From Bifidobacterium breve (lineage in GTDB: Bacteria; Actinomycetota; Thermoleophilia; Solirubrobacterales; Solirubrobacteraceae): a stretch of DNA of 64,000 nucleotides. Below the pieces are notes generated by a model. It was not told the DNA's origin, made no database searches, and saw nothing but the letters and a program-made list of their open reading frames with translations. Shown piece by piece: positions 1 to 10,100 of the stretch. The DNA lies in NCBI GenBank assembly GCA_945878865.1, contig CAMCUD010000004.1, positions 1 to 64,000 on the forward strand, read 5' to 3'. A program made the position numbers and the translations under genes. The stretch's first letter is position 1. Every line of letters starts with the position of its first letter.

Positions 1-140
1 TCCGCCTCGGCGGCCCGGCGCCGGGCGAGGCCGAGCTGTGCGTGGACGATCTCGTCGTGTCCCGCGGGCGCGCCGGCCGTGCCGGCAGCAAGCGGGCGAT
101 CCAGATCGAGGGCGCGGCCCTCGAGGGGGTGAGCGGATGA
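1..140 (+). CDS. fliM: Flagellar motor switch protein FliM, 3' end only
   Basis: An open frame runs in from the window edge (codons in phase with position 3) and stops with TGA at 138-140. The visible tail ends in KRAIQIEG followed by a short extension, resembling the end of the SpoA (FliM/FliN) domain, where a basic stretch and an AVQI-like strand are usual. FliM is the C-ring protein that binds CheY-P and switches rotation. The stop overlaps the next start as ATGA, so the two genes are probably translationally coupled. Only about 45 codons are visible, so the identity rests on this tail and on the position directly before a FliN-type gene. Confidence 0.6.
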   Translation, partial: RLGGPAPGEAELCVDDLVVSRGRAGRAGSKRAIQIEGAALEGVSG

Positions 141-970
141 GCCAGGAGGAAGCCCTCTACGAGCTGACGTACCAGACGCTCACCGAGGTCGTCTCGCGGC
201 TCGACATGCTCGCGGGCGCGGGTGCCGCCGAGGGCGGTGAGATCTCGATCACGCCCGAGGGCGCCGATCCGCTCGCCGGGATCGACCTCCCGGCCGTGGG
301 CGCGGCCGTCGCGTACACCGACGGCGTCAATGGCGGCAACGTCATGGTCATGCCGATCACCGCGGCGCGCACCCTCGCCGCGCGCATGATGGGCATGGAC
401 GCGCCGATGGAGCGCGAGGGCGACGAGCTCCTCGACGAGCTCGAGCTCTCCGCGATCGGCGAGGCGATGAACCAGATGATGGCCGGCGCCGCTGCGGCGA
501 CGGGCACCTACCTGGATCAGCACATCGACATCACGCCACCCGACGTGCGGATCCTCGAGTCCGCGCGTGACGCCGCTGCGATGCTCCATCGCGAGCAGCA
601 CGTCACCGTCGCCGAGATCCTGGTGGCCGGTACGACGTGCCGCCTCGTGCAGCTCGTCCCGTCGGCGTTCGTCCTGCGCATGGCGCGGGCGCTGGAAAGC
701 ATCACCACGGCCGAGGTCGAGGGCGAGCCGCTCACCGACGTCCTCGGCGACATCCCCGTGCGGGTCTGGGCCGAGCTCGGACGCACGCGCATGCCGATCG
801 GCCACCTCGTCGGGCTCCCGCTCGGCGAAGTCGTCGCCCTCGATCACGAGGTCGACGACCCGATCGACATCTACGTGGACGGCATGTGGTTCGCCACCGG
901 CCGTCTCGTGACCCACGACGACCACGTCGACGTGCAGATTGAGCAGGTCCTCGATCGCACGTTGGCCTGA
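137..970 (+). CDS. fliY: FliY-type motor switch phosphatase (CheC-like domain plus FliN SpoA domain)
   Basis: A 277-residue protein in two parts. Residues about 1-200 are CheC/CheX-like and contain one complete CheC phosphatase signature: S105, E109 and N112 (S-x3-E-x2-N) followed 22 residues later by P135. Residues about 205-275 form a SpoA domain like that of FliN (ELGRTRMPIGHLVGLPLGEV). In Bacillus and Thermotoga, FliY sits in the C-ring and dephosphorylates CheY-P; the Bacillus protein has two such sites, this one shows one. The ATG at 137 is chosen because it overlaps the fliM stop (ATGA); longer in-frame starts would run into fliM. The following gene is cheY, which fits the substrate. 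Confidence 0.85.
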   Translation: MSQEEALYELTYQTLTEVVSRLDMLAGAGAAEGGEISITPEGADPLAGIDLPAVGAAVAYTDGVNGGNVMVMPITAARTLAARMMGMDAPMEREGDELLDELELSAIGEAMNQMMAGAAAATGTYLDQHIDITPPDVRILESARDAAAMLHREQHVTVAEILVAGTTCRLVQLVPSAFVLRMARALESITTAEVEGEPLTDVLGDIPVRVWAELGRTRMPIGHLVGLPLGEVVALDHEVDDPIDIYVDGMWFATGRLVTHDDHVDVQIEQVLDRTLA

Positions 971-999
971 CCCCTGTACCCCCCGGAGGAACAACAACC

Positions 1000-1359
1000 A
1001 TGGCCCGAGTGCTGATTGTCGACGACGCCGCGTTCATGCGGAAGATGGTGGGTGACGCCCTTGCCAAGGGCGGTCACGAAGTGGTGGGCGAGGCCGCGAA
1101 CGGCCAGGAGGCGGTCGACCGCTTCCAGGAGCTCAGCCCCGAGGTGATGACCCTCGACATCACGATGCCGGAGAAGGACGGCCTGCAGGCCCTGCGCGAG
1201 ATCATCGCGATGGACCCCAGCGCCAAGGTGATCATGTGCTCCGCCCTCGGGCAGGAGAGCAAGGTCCTCGAGTCGATCAAGATCGGCGCGAAGGACTTCG
1301 TGGTCAAGCCGTTCCAGCCCGACCGCGTCCTCGGCGCGATCGAGAAGGCCCTGGGCTAG
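1000..1359 (+). CDS. cheY: CheY response regulator
   Basis: A 119-residue stand-alone receiver domain, the normal CheY length. The acidic pocket is D8-D9, the phosphoacceptor is D53 (in MTLDITMPEKDG), the switch residue is S81 and the conserved lysine is K103 in VVKPF. Phosphorylated CheY binds the FliM/FliY/FliN switch to change rotation direction. A good Shine-Dalgarno (CCGGAGGA) lies before the ATG. The gene sits 29 bases after fliY, whose CheC motif should remove its phosphate. No CheA, CheW, CheB or CheR gene is in the window, so the rest of the pathway is elsewhere. Confidence 0.93.
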   Translation: MARVLIVDDAAFMRKMVGDALAKGGHEVVGEAANGQEAVDRFQELSPEVMTLDITMPEKDGLQALREIIAMDPSAKVIMCSALGQESKVLESIKIGAKDFVVKPFQPDRVLGAIEKALG

Positions 1360-1402
1360 CCGGCCCGGGCGCTCCGCATCCCGACATCGCCGCTGGACCC
1401 AG

Positions 1403-1426
1403 GGCCCCGGACGTTCGTCCGGGGCC
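1403..1426 (+). terminator. Perfect GC-rich hairpin after cheY, probable terminator
   Basis: A perfect 10-base stem (GGCCCCGGAC / GTCCGGGGCC) with loop GTTC lies 44 bases after the cheY stop. There is no T run, so it is either an actinobacterial-style terminator without a U tail or an attenuating stem before motA. Confidence 0.55.
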
Positions 1427-1531
1427 TCCGTCGAGCCATGCCGGTTTTCGGAGCACCGCCGTGTGTCCACGGTATGTGGACGGAAGTAAAGGGACGGCGC
1501 CCCCTGCGTCGATGACGTCACCGATCCCCCT

Positions 1532-2362
1532 ATGAAAGCCGCAACTCCCATCGGCATCGTCCTCGCGATCGTCCTCCTGCTCGGAGGCGCGATCATGGAG
1601 GGGACCGATCCGACCAAGCTCCTGAACATCCCTGCGACGCTGATCATCGTCGGCGGGCTCGCGGGTGTCTCCATCGCCGCGTTCGGCATGGAGGAGATGA
1701 AGAAGGTCCCGGCGCTCTACAAGAAGTCGTTCGCGCTGGAGTTCCCGGATCTCGGGGCCAACGTCGTGATGATGTACGGCTTCGCCGACCGTGCTCGGCG
1801 CGACGGCCTGCTGGCGCTCGAGGAGGAGGCGAACAACCTCGAGGACGCCTTCACGAAGAAGGGCCTCTCGCTGGTGGTCGACGGATCGGATCCGGACACC
1901 GTCGCGGAGGTCCTCGAGCTCGAGATCGAGGCGATGACGGCGCGCCACCGCCTGGGGCAGGCGACGTTCAAGGGCGCGGGCGGTTTCGCCCCGACGCTCG
2001 GCGTGCTCGGCACGGTCATGGGCCTGCTGCACGCTCTGAGCATCCTCGATCAGCCCGAGCTGCTCGGCCCCGCGATCGCCGGCGCCTTCATGGCCACGCT
2101 GTACGGCGTCGGCGCGGCGAACGTCATCATCCTGCCGGTCGAGAACCGGCTGAAACAGCTGACGGCGGCCGAGGTGCAGTCGCGCCAGATGGTCATCGAG
2201 GGGCTCCTCGCGGTCCAGGCCGGCGACAACCCCCGGATGGTCGCCGAGAAGCTCATGTCCTTCGTCCCGCCGGATCAGCGCCTCTCCGTGGAGGAAGAGC
2301 TGGAGGGCGGCCGTCCGAACCTCCAGGCGGTCGACGGCGGGGCCGAGTCCCAGGCGGCGTAG
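1532..2362 (+). CDS. motA: Flagellar stator protein MotA
   Basis: A 276-residue membrane protein with the MotA layout: two N-terminal membrane segments (about residues 6-24 and 33-51), a long cytoplasmic region, and two further segments (about 150-172 and 183-208). The conserved proline-containing block FAPTLGVLGTVMGLLHAL at the third segment is the MotA/PomA/TolQ-ExbB signature. With MotB it forms the ion channel that drives rotation. The C-terminus is short and acidic. The start has little Shine-Dalgarno. motB follows after 4 bases. Confidence 0.93.
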   Translation: MKAATPIGIVLAIVLLLGGAIMEGTDPTKLLNIPATLIIVGGLAGVSIAAFGMEEMKKVPALYKKSFALEFPDLGANVVMMYGFADRARRDGLLALEEEANNLEDAFTKKGLSLVVDGSDPDTVAEVLELEIEAMTARHRLGQATFKGAGGFAPTLGVLGTVMGLLHALSILDQPELLGPAIAGAFMATLYGVGAANVIILPVENRLKQLTAAEVQSRQMVIEGLLAVQAGDNPRMVAEKLMSFVPPDQRLSVEEELEGGRPNLQAVDGGAESQAA

Positions 2363-2366
2363 CGTC

Positions 2367-3179
2367 ATGGCCCGCCGCCACAAGGGAGGCCACGAGCATC
2401 ACGAGGAGCACCCCGACGAGCGGTGGCTCCTGACCTACGCCGACATGATCACGCTGCTCCTGGCGCTGTTCATCGTGCTCTTTGCGATGGGCGACGTCGA
2501 CCCGGGGAAGAGCGAGCCGCTGGCCAAGTCCGTCCGCGACGCGCTGAACGGCAAGATCCTGCCCGGCGGGCAGGGCATCGCCGCCACCGGCGGGCAGACC
2601 GACACGAGCAAGCTCCAGCAGTCCGCCCCGTCGCCGTCGCTGCAGGAGGCGCTCTCGACTGCCGCGACCACGGGCGCGATGAGCGGCAAGCAGGAGCAGC
2701 AGGACCTCGAGCAGATCAAGCAGCGCATCGACAGCGCCGCCGCCGACAAGAAGCTGCAGAGCAAGGTCCAGACGAAGCTCACGAAGGACGGGCTGATGAT
2801 CCGCCTCATGTCCGACGACTTCCTCTTCGATTCGGGCAGCGCCACGCTGAAGTCGGGCTCGGCCCCGATCCTGCGCCGCACCGCGCAGCTGCTGCGCCTC
2901 GACGGGCGCCACGCGATCCGGGTCTCCGGGCACACCGACGACGTGCCGGTGCACGGGCAGTACCCGTCGAACTGGGAGCTCTCGACCGCGCGCGCCTCCG
3001 CCGTCGTCCGCGCGCTGGCCCGCTACAGGGTCGCGCCCGCGCGGATGGAGGCGGTCGGCAAGTCCTACCTCGCGCCCGTCGCCTCGAACTCGTCGGCGTC
3101 CGGCCGATCGAAGAACCGGAGGGTCGAGATCCTCATTCCCCGTCAAGCCGCCGCGCCCGCGGCCGATTCATCTGCATAG
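2367..3179 (+). CDS. motB: Flagellar stator protein MotB
   Basis: A 270-residue protein with a His-rich N-terminus, a single membrane helix at about residues 21-42 (LLTYADMITLLLALFIVLFA), a linker and an OmpA-type peptidoglycan-binding domain at about 140-262. D26 in the helix matches the essential ion-carrying aspartate of MotB (D32 in E. coli). GHTDDVPV in the C-terminal domain is the usual OmpA/MotB motif. It anchors the MotA ring to the cell wall. It lies 4 bases after motA and 9 bases before fliL. Confidence 0.93.
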   Translation: MARRHKGGHEHHEEHPDERWLLTYADMITLLLALFIVLFAMGDVDPGKSEPLAKSVRDALNGKILPGGQGIAATGGQTDTSKLQQSAPSPSLQEALSTAATTGAMSGKQEQQDLEQIKQRIDSAAADKKLQSKVQTKLTKDGLMIRLMSDDFLFDSGSATLKSGSAPILRRTAQLLRLDGRHAIRVSGHTDDVPVHGQYPSNWELSTARASAVVRALARYRVAPARMEAVGKSYLAPVASNSSASGRSKNRRVEILIPRQAAAPAADSSA

Positions 3180-3188
3180 GCCCCACTG

Positions 3189-3662
3189 ATGGACAAGAAG
3201 AAACTCATCATCATCGTCGTCGTCGCGCTCGTCGCCGCGCTGCTCGGGTACAAGATGGTGCTCGCCAAGCCCAAGGAAGAGCCCAAGCCCAAGGTCGCCG
3301 GCGAGGTGTACGTCCTGCCGAAGGAGTTCCTCGTCAACCTGTCCGACGGCCGCTTCGCGCGGCTGAACGTCGCGATGGAGTTCGATCACGAGTACTCCTC
3401 CGCCGCGGCGGCGGAAGAGGCCGCGAAGGCGCACGGCGGTGGCGGTCACGGTGCCGTGAAGGCCCCGGAGGGCTTCGGAACGCTCCCGCAGGAGGCGGTC
3501 GTCCGCGACATCATCACGGACGAGCTGACGGACTCCACCTCCAAGCAGCTGCAGGGCCGCGAGTCGCGGGAGAAGCTGAAGAAGCGCATCGCCAAGCGCA
3601 TCAACAAGACCACGGACGTGAAGGTCCATCACGTCCTGTTCACCGACGTCGCCGTCCAGTAG
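3189..3662 (+). CDS. fliL: Flagellar basal body-associated protein FliL
   Basis: A 157-residue protein with a lysine-rich start, one N-terminal membrane helix (about residues 5-23) and an extracytoplasmic FliL domain beginning at about residue 37 (VYVLPKEFLVNL). FliL proteins form a ring around the stator and affect torque. A Gly/His-rich insertion (AHGGGGHG, about residues 82-89) interrupts the domain. The position between motB and fliN fits FliL. ATG with 9 bases after motB. Confidence 0.85.
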   Translation: MDKKKLIIIVVVALVAALLGYKMVLAKPKEEPKPKVAGEVYVLPKEFLVNLSDGRFARLNVAMEFDHEYSSAAAAEEAAKAHGGGGHGAVKAPEGFGTLPQEAVVRDIITDELTDSTSKQLQGRESREKLKKRIAKRINKTTDVKVHHVLFTDVAVQ

Positions 3663-3670
3663 GAGCACAG

Positions 3671-4087
3671 ATGTCCGACCTCACCGCGATCACCCCCGAC
3701 GGCGACTCCGGCAGCGGCCTGCGCCGCCTCGCGCAGGTGCGCGTCGAGCTGTCGGTTGAGATCGGCCGCACGCGGATGTCGCTCGGTGAGGCCATGGCGC
3801 TCGGCCCGGGCTCCGTCATCGCGCTGGACCGCATGGCCGACCAGCCCGTCGACCTGCTCGTCAACGGCAAGCTCGTGGCGCGCGGCGAGGTTGTGGTCAT
3901 CGACTCCGAGTACGGGCTCCGCGTGACGGAGGTCGTCGGCGCCGAGCCGCAGGTCGCCGAAGCGCCGGCCGCCCCGGTGCCCGCGCCGCAGGCCGTGCCC
4001 GCGCCCGAGACGGCGATCGACCAGGCCGCGATCGACGCGGCGATCGCCGCGGCGGCAGCCGGCGGCGAGGGCCAGGTCGCCGCGTAG
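3671..4087 (+). CDS. fliN: Flagellar motor switch protein FliN
   Basis: A 138-residue protein. Residues about 18-88 form a SpoA domain (VELSVEIGRTRMSLGEAM, then LGPGSVIALDR and GEVVVIDSEYGLRVTEV), the FliN core that builds the lower C-ring. Residues 90-138 are an Ala/Pro-rich tail with no recognisable domain, longer than typical FliN. An AGGAG Shine-Dalgarno overlaps the fliL stop. With the FliY-type protein at 137-970 the locus has two SpoA proteins besides FliM, as in Bacillus-type C-rings. Confidence 0.88.
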   Translation: MSDLTAITPDGDSGSGLRRLAQVRVELSVEIGRTRMSLGEAMALGPGSVIALDRMADQPVDLLVNGKLVARGEVVVIDSEYGLRVTEVVGAEPQVAEAPAAPVPAPQAVPAPETAIDQAAIDAAIAAAAAGGEGQVAA

Positions 4088-4155
4088 CGCCAATCGGCTC
4101 TTGCGCGGTGCGGTGACTGGTAGGGTCGCCGCGCTCCTGCCGATCCGGGGGTGCC

Positions 4156-7100
4156 GTGTCTTCGATCCCTCGTGGCGCCACACCTGTCGCCGACGCGCTA
4201 CGACGCGCGGCAGCTCACCCGCATCCGACGGGCCCGGTGCTGCGGGCGTCGGGGGACGACGATCGACGCAGCGAACTGCTCGGCCGCGCGGCCGACGCCG
4301 TGATCCTCGTTGCGCCTGACGGCTCGGTCACCGCCGTCAACCCCGTCGCCGGCGTCGGGCTCGGGCTCGGCCCCGGGGATCCGGTGGACGCGCTCGTGCT
4401 GCCCAGCACCCGCGCGGCGATGGCGTCCGACGTCGTGTCGCGCGCCGTGCGCGAGGGACACTGGCACGGGACGCTCGAGCTGCCCTGGGCGATGGGGACC
4501 GCCCGCGAGCGGGTCGCCGTCTTCGGCCATCGTTCGCCCGACGACGCGCTGCTCGGCCTCTCGGTCGTGGCGGTCGCGCCCCAGGCCGAGGACGGCCTCC
4601 CGACGCTCGCCGACATCCCGAGCCGCGGCGTGTCGCTCACCGCTGCGCTCGAGTTCGCCGCCGGCGCTGCTCGCGCGCTCGCCGCGGTGCACCACCACGG
4701 CCTCGTGCACCGCGCCATCGTGCCGGGGTGCTTCGTCACCGCGGGCGCCGCGGTCCGGATCACCGGCTTCGATCGCGCCCGCCCGCTCGCGCCGGGCGTC
4801 CTGCCGCGCCGGGAGATCGTGGCCGGGATCGAAGGCGCGCTGCCCTACCTTTCGCCCGAGCTGACGGGCCGCGTCAACCGCGCGGTGGACCGGCGTTCGG
4901 ACCTCTACTCGCTGGGCGTCGTGCTCTACGAGCTGTTCACGGGGGTGCTGCCGCTGGAGGCCGAGGACCCACTCGAGTGGGTGCACTGCCACGTCGCCCG
5001 CGTGCCGCCCGCCATGCGCGAGCGGCAGCCCGCGCTGCCCGCGACGCTCGACGAGCTCGTGATGCGCCTGCTCAGCAAGCGCCCCGAGGACCGGTACCAG
5101 AGCGCCGCCGGGCTCGCCGCCGATCTCGACCGGTGCCTGGCGGACGTCGAGGCGACCGGCACCGTGGCGTCGTTCGCGCTCGGCCAGGACGACGTGCGCG
5201 ACGTCTTCGCGATCCCCGAGAAGCTCTACGGGCGCGCCGCCGAGCGTGACGCGCTCGATGCGGCCTTCGCGCGCGTGGCCGCCGGGAGGGGCAGCGAGGT
5301 CGTGCTCGTGGCGGGCGCGGCGGGCATCGGCAAGTCCACCCTCGTCCGGGCGCTGCGCGAGCCCGTCACGCAGGCGCGCGGGGCCTTCGGCGCGGGCGCG
5401 GTGGACGTCCAGAGCCGCGACGTGCCGTATCTCGCGTTCACCCAGGCGCTCGGCGAGCTCGTGCAGCAGGCGCTGGCCGAGCCGCCGGCCCAGCTGGAGG
5501 CGCTGCGCGCGCGGCTGCGCGAGGCGGTCGGCCGGCACGGGGCGCTGGTGTGCGAGCTCGTCCCGCGGGCGGAGCTCCTGCTCGGCACGTGCCCGGCGGT
5601 CGCCGAGCTTCCGCTCAACGAGGCGCAGCGGCGGCTGCATCGCGTCCTCGGCGCGACCCTCGACGCGTTCGCCGCCGAGCGGCCGGTGGTCCTGTTCGTG
5701 GACGACCTCCAGTGGGCCGACGCCGCGAGCATCCGGCTGCTCGAGCACCTCGCCCGCCCGCGGCGGGCCGACAGCGACGGCGTGCGCCTGCTCGTCGTCG
5801 CCGCGTACCGCGACGAGGAGCTCGAGACCGGCCACCCGCTCGCGCTCGCGCTTCCCGATCTCGCCGCGGCCGCCGGCCCGGTCCAGCTGCGCCTCGCGCC
5901 GCTCGACGCCGGCGCGCTCGAGGACCTGCTCGCCGAGACGCTCGGCGCCGCGCCGCACGCATGCTCCGACCTCGCCGAGCTCGTGCGGCAGAAGACCGAC
6001 GGCGTGCCGTACTTCGTCCTGCAGTTCCTCCACGCGCTGCACCGGCGCGGGTTGCTCGCCGTCGACGCGTTCGGCGGCGGATGGCGGTGGGACCTGCAGG
6101 AGATCGCGGCCGCCGAGGTCACCGACAACGTCGTCGACATGATGACCCAGCGCCTGCGCCGCCTGCCCGAGGCGACGCAGACCGCCGTGCAGGTGGCCGC
6201 GTGCCTGACCGAGCGCATCGGGCTGGCCACGCTCGCGACCGCTGCGGGCATGGATCCGCGCGAGGCCGAGGAGGCGACGTGGGATGCGCTGCGCGCGCGC
6301 CTGCTCATCGAGCGCGAGGGGACGTACCGGTTCTCGCATGACCGCGTGCGCGAGGCGGCGCTCGCCAGCATCCCGGACGCCGAGCGCGCCGCGCGTCACC
6401 TGGAGATCGCCCGCCGCCTGCTCGCAGACGAGGACGGGGACCCCTCCGAGGACCTGCTGTTCGCCGTGACCGGCCAGCTGAACGCCGGCCGCGAGCTCAT
6501 CGTCGACCCGGGCGAGCGGTACGAGGCCGCCCGCCTGAACCTCCGCGCGGGGACCCGGGCGATGCACGCCACCGCCATGCGCTCGGCCTCCCGCTACCTG
6601 CGCCACGGCATCGCGGTGCTCCCGGACGACGCGTGGGAGGCCGAGCCGCGCCTGACGTTCGACCTGCACCTGGCGTCCGCGCGCTGCGAGCACGCGGGCG
6701 GCGACGTGGACGAGACCGAGCGGCTCGTCGAGATCCTCAGCTCCCGCGCCACCGAGCCGCTCGACATCGCCGCGGCCGCGCATCTGCGTGTCGAGACGCT
6801 CCTGGCCCGCAGCCGCGCCGCCGAGGCCGCGGAGGCGGGCGTCGCGGCGCTCGCGCGGCTCGGCGTCACGTTGAGCGCCGACCCCACGGGGGACGAGACC
6901 CAGGCCGCGCTCGACCACATCTGGCAGGTGCTCGGAGACCGCTCGATCGGCTGGCTGCTCGACCTTCCGCCCGCCGACGACCTGCGCGTCATCGCCGCGA
7001 CCAGCATCTTCGGGCCGGTGATGACCTCCGCGTTCCTCGCGGCGCGCCAGGAGCTCGGCGTCCTGCTGATGATCGAAGGCGTGCGTCTGAGCATCGAGCA

Positions 7101-10100
7101 CGGCAACACGCCGGTCTCGCCGCTCCTGCACGCGCTGCTCGGCTCGATGGTCGGCGCGCGGTTCGGCATGTACGAGATCGGCCGCGAGTACATGCACGCC
7201 GCGCACGCGCGCCTGGAGGCCCTGCAGAACGACGTCCTCGCGGCGCAGACCGGCATCTACGTCGGGCTGGGCAGCAGCTGGACGGACCCCTACGAGGCGT
7301 GCCTGCCGCTCCTGCGGAGCGGCCGCGAGTACGGGATGCGCGTCGGCGATCTCGCGCACGTCGCGTTCTGCGCCTTCTTCGTCGCCGACTTCCGCCTCGC
7401 CGCGGGCGAGCCGCTCGACGACGTGCTGCGCGAGTGCGACACGCAGCTGCCGTTCGCCGACGAGATGAAGCTCCCCGACCACCGCGACGCGATCCTCATC
7501 GTCGAGCGGGCGGTGCGCAGTCTGCGCGGGGAGACGTCCGCGCTGGGCGAGTACGCCGACGCGACGTTCGACGACGAGGCGTTCCAGGAGCGCTGGCGCA
7601 CCATCCGCCTGCCGTACTTCCATGCGCTCGACTGGGCTCATCGTGGGATGGTCCGCGTGATCGCGCATCAGCCTGAGCAGGCGCTCGCCGCAGCGGAGGC
7701 GTTCGATGGCCTGCGGTGGGCGGTCGCCTACAACCCCGTGCTCGGCCTGGAGGAGGTGTGGGGCGCGCTCGCCCGCGCGCTTGCCTGGGACGACGCGCCC
7801 GCCGAGCGTCGCGACGAGCTGCGCGCGCGGATCGCCGCGTCGCTGCATCAACTCGAGGCGTGGGCGCACCACGCGCCGGCGAACTTCGAGCCGCACGCGC
7901 GGCTCGTCAGCGCGGAGCTCGCGCGGATCGAAGGCCGCCACGACGACGCCGTGCTCGCCTACGAGCAGGCCGTCGCGTCCGCCCGCGCCTTCGGGCGCCT
8001 GCACCTCGAGGCGCTCGCGTGGGAGCGCGCCGGCCGGCACAACCTCGCGCGCGGCGTGACGTCGCTCGCCCACGCGTGCCTGCGCGAGGCGCGCGAGGGA
8101 TGGGCGCGGTGGGGCGCGCACGCGAAGGTCACCGCGCTCGACGAGGAGTTCCCGTCGCTCTGGCCCGCCGCCGGCCTCGGGACGGGCGCCGACACCGGGC
8201 TGGACATGCTCGCGGTCGCGCGCGGCTCGCAGGCGATCTCGGGCGAGCTCGATCTCGAGGAGCTGCCGATGACGCTCCTGCGCATCGCGGTGGAGGCGGC
8301 GGGCGCGCAGGCGGGCCGGCTGCTGCTGGCCGAGGGCGACGACCCCCAGGTGGTCGCCGTCGCCGAGGTCCAGGCGGGGGAGATCCGGGTGCGCCGACCG
8401 CCGGCCGGCACCGACATCGACCTGCCGCGTGGCGTCACCGACTACGTCTCGAGGACGGGCGAGCGGGTGCTGCTCAGCGACGCGCGCACCGATCCCACGT
8501 TCAGCGCCGATCCCGTGATCGCCGCGCGCGGCATTCGCTCGCTGCTCTGCCAGCCGATCCTGCGCGACAACAAGCTGCTGGGGATGCTCGTGCTCGAGCA
8601 CGGCCTCGTCGACCATGCGTTTACGTCCAGCCGCCTGACGGCCATCGAGATCCTCGCTGCGCAGGCGGCGATCTCGGTCGAGACCGCGCGGCTCTACCGC
8701 GACGTGCACGAGGAGGTCCGGATCCGCCGGCTGACCGAGACGGAGCTGCGCGCCAGCGAGGAGCAGTTCCGCACGCTCGTCGAGTCGGCGCCGGACGGGA
8801 TCGTGATCGCCGACGACCGCGGGCGCATCGTGCTCGTCAACTCGCGGATCGAGCAGCTCTTCGGCCACCCCCGCGATTCGCTCGCCGGCCAGCCGGTCGA
8901 GGAGCTCGTGCCCGACATCGAGTGGGTCGCCGCCGCGCGCGGGGCCGACGCGGGCGCCGCGCTGGAGGTCGAGCGCACGGGGAGGCGCCGCGACGGCGCG
9001 CCCGTTCCGGTCGAGGTGACGCTCAGCCCGCTCGAGCGCCCGGGCGGCGTCTGGACGATCGGGATCGTCCGCGACATCACCGAGCGGCGGCGCCTCGAGC
9101 ACGAGCTCGAGCACGCCGCCGACCACGACCCGCTGACCGGCCTGTTCAACCGCCCGCGGTTCGAGCGCGAGCTCGGGCAGGCGCTCGAACGCGTCGAGCG
9201 CAGCGGCACCGCGGCCGTCCTGCTGGTGCTCGACCTCGACCATCTGCGCGACATCAACGACAGCCTCGGCCCGCAGGTCGGCGACGAGCTCATCCGCGCG
9301 CTTGCCCGTGCCCTGCGCGAGCGGCTGCGCCCCGCCGACGTCCTCGCCCGGCTGGGCGGCGACGAGTACGCGCTCATCCTCACCCGGGTCGACGTCGACG
9401 CGGCCCTCGCCGTGGCCGAGGAGCTCCTCGACCTCGTCCGCCACCACGCGCTGCTGAGCGAAGGCGCGCGCGTGCGGACGACGGCGAGCATCGGCATCGC
9501 GCCGATCGCCCCGGCCTCGGGCAACGCCCAGGACCTCCTCGCGGCCGCGGACGTCGCGCTCGATCAGGCCAAGGAGGCCGGCCGTGACCGCGCGGTCGTC
9601 TACACGCCCGACTCCGGGCGCCGCGCGGCCGAGCGTCACACGTGGGCGGAGCGGATCCGCCGCGCGCTCGAGCACGAGGAGTTCGTCCTGCACGCGCAGC
9701 CGATCCTCGACCTGCATTCCGGCGAGGTGACCCACAGCGAGCTGCTCATCCGCATGCGCGACGGCGACGCGCTCGTCCCGCCGGCGGACTTCCTGCCGAC
9801 CGCCGAGCGCACGGGGCTCATCACGGCGATCGACCGCTGGGTCATCCGCCAGGCCGCGCGGCTGGCCGCCTCGATCACCGACGGCAGGCGCATCGAGCTC
9901 AACCTGTCCGCGAAGTCGCTGGCCGACGGCGGCCTGCCGAGCTATATCGAGCGCGAGGTCGCCGACGCCGGCGCGGATCCCGAGCATCTGGTGTTCGAGA
10001 TCACCGAGACCGCGGCGATCGCCAACCTGCCGAGCGCCGCTGCGCTGGCCGAGCGGCTGACCGCGCTGGGCTGCCACTTCGCGCTCGACGACTTCGGGGT

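Noticed and set aside
1487-1515. TAAAGGGA followed by GTCGATGA before motA, a possible sigma-28 promoter
   Set aside because: The interval is 17 bases instead of 15, and the -10 has two mismatches. The other promoters keep exact spacing, so this one is not supported.
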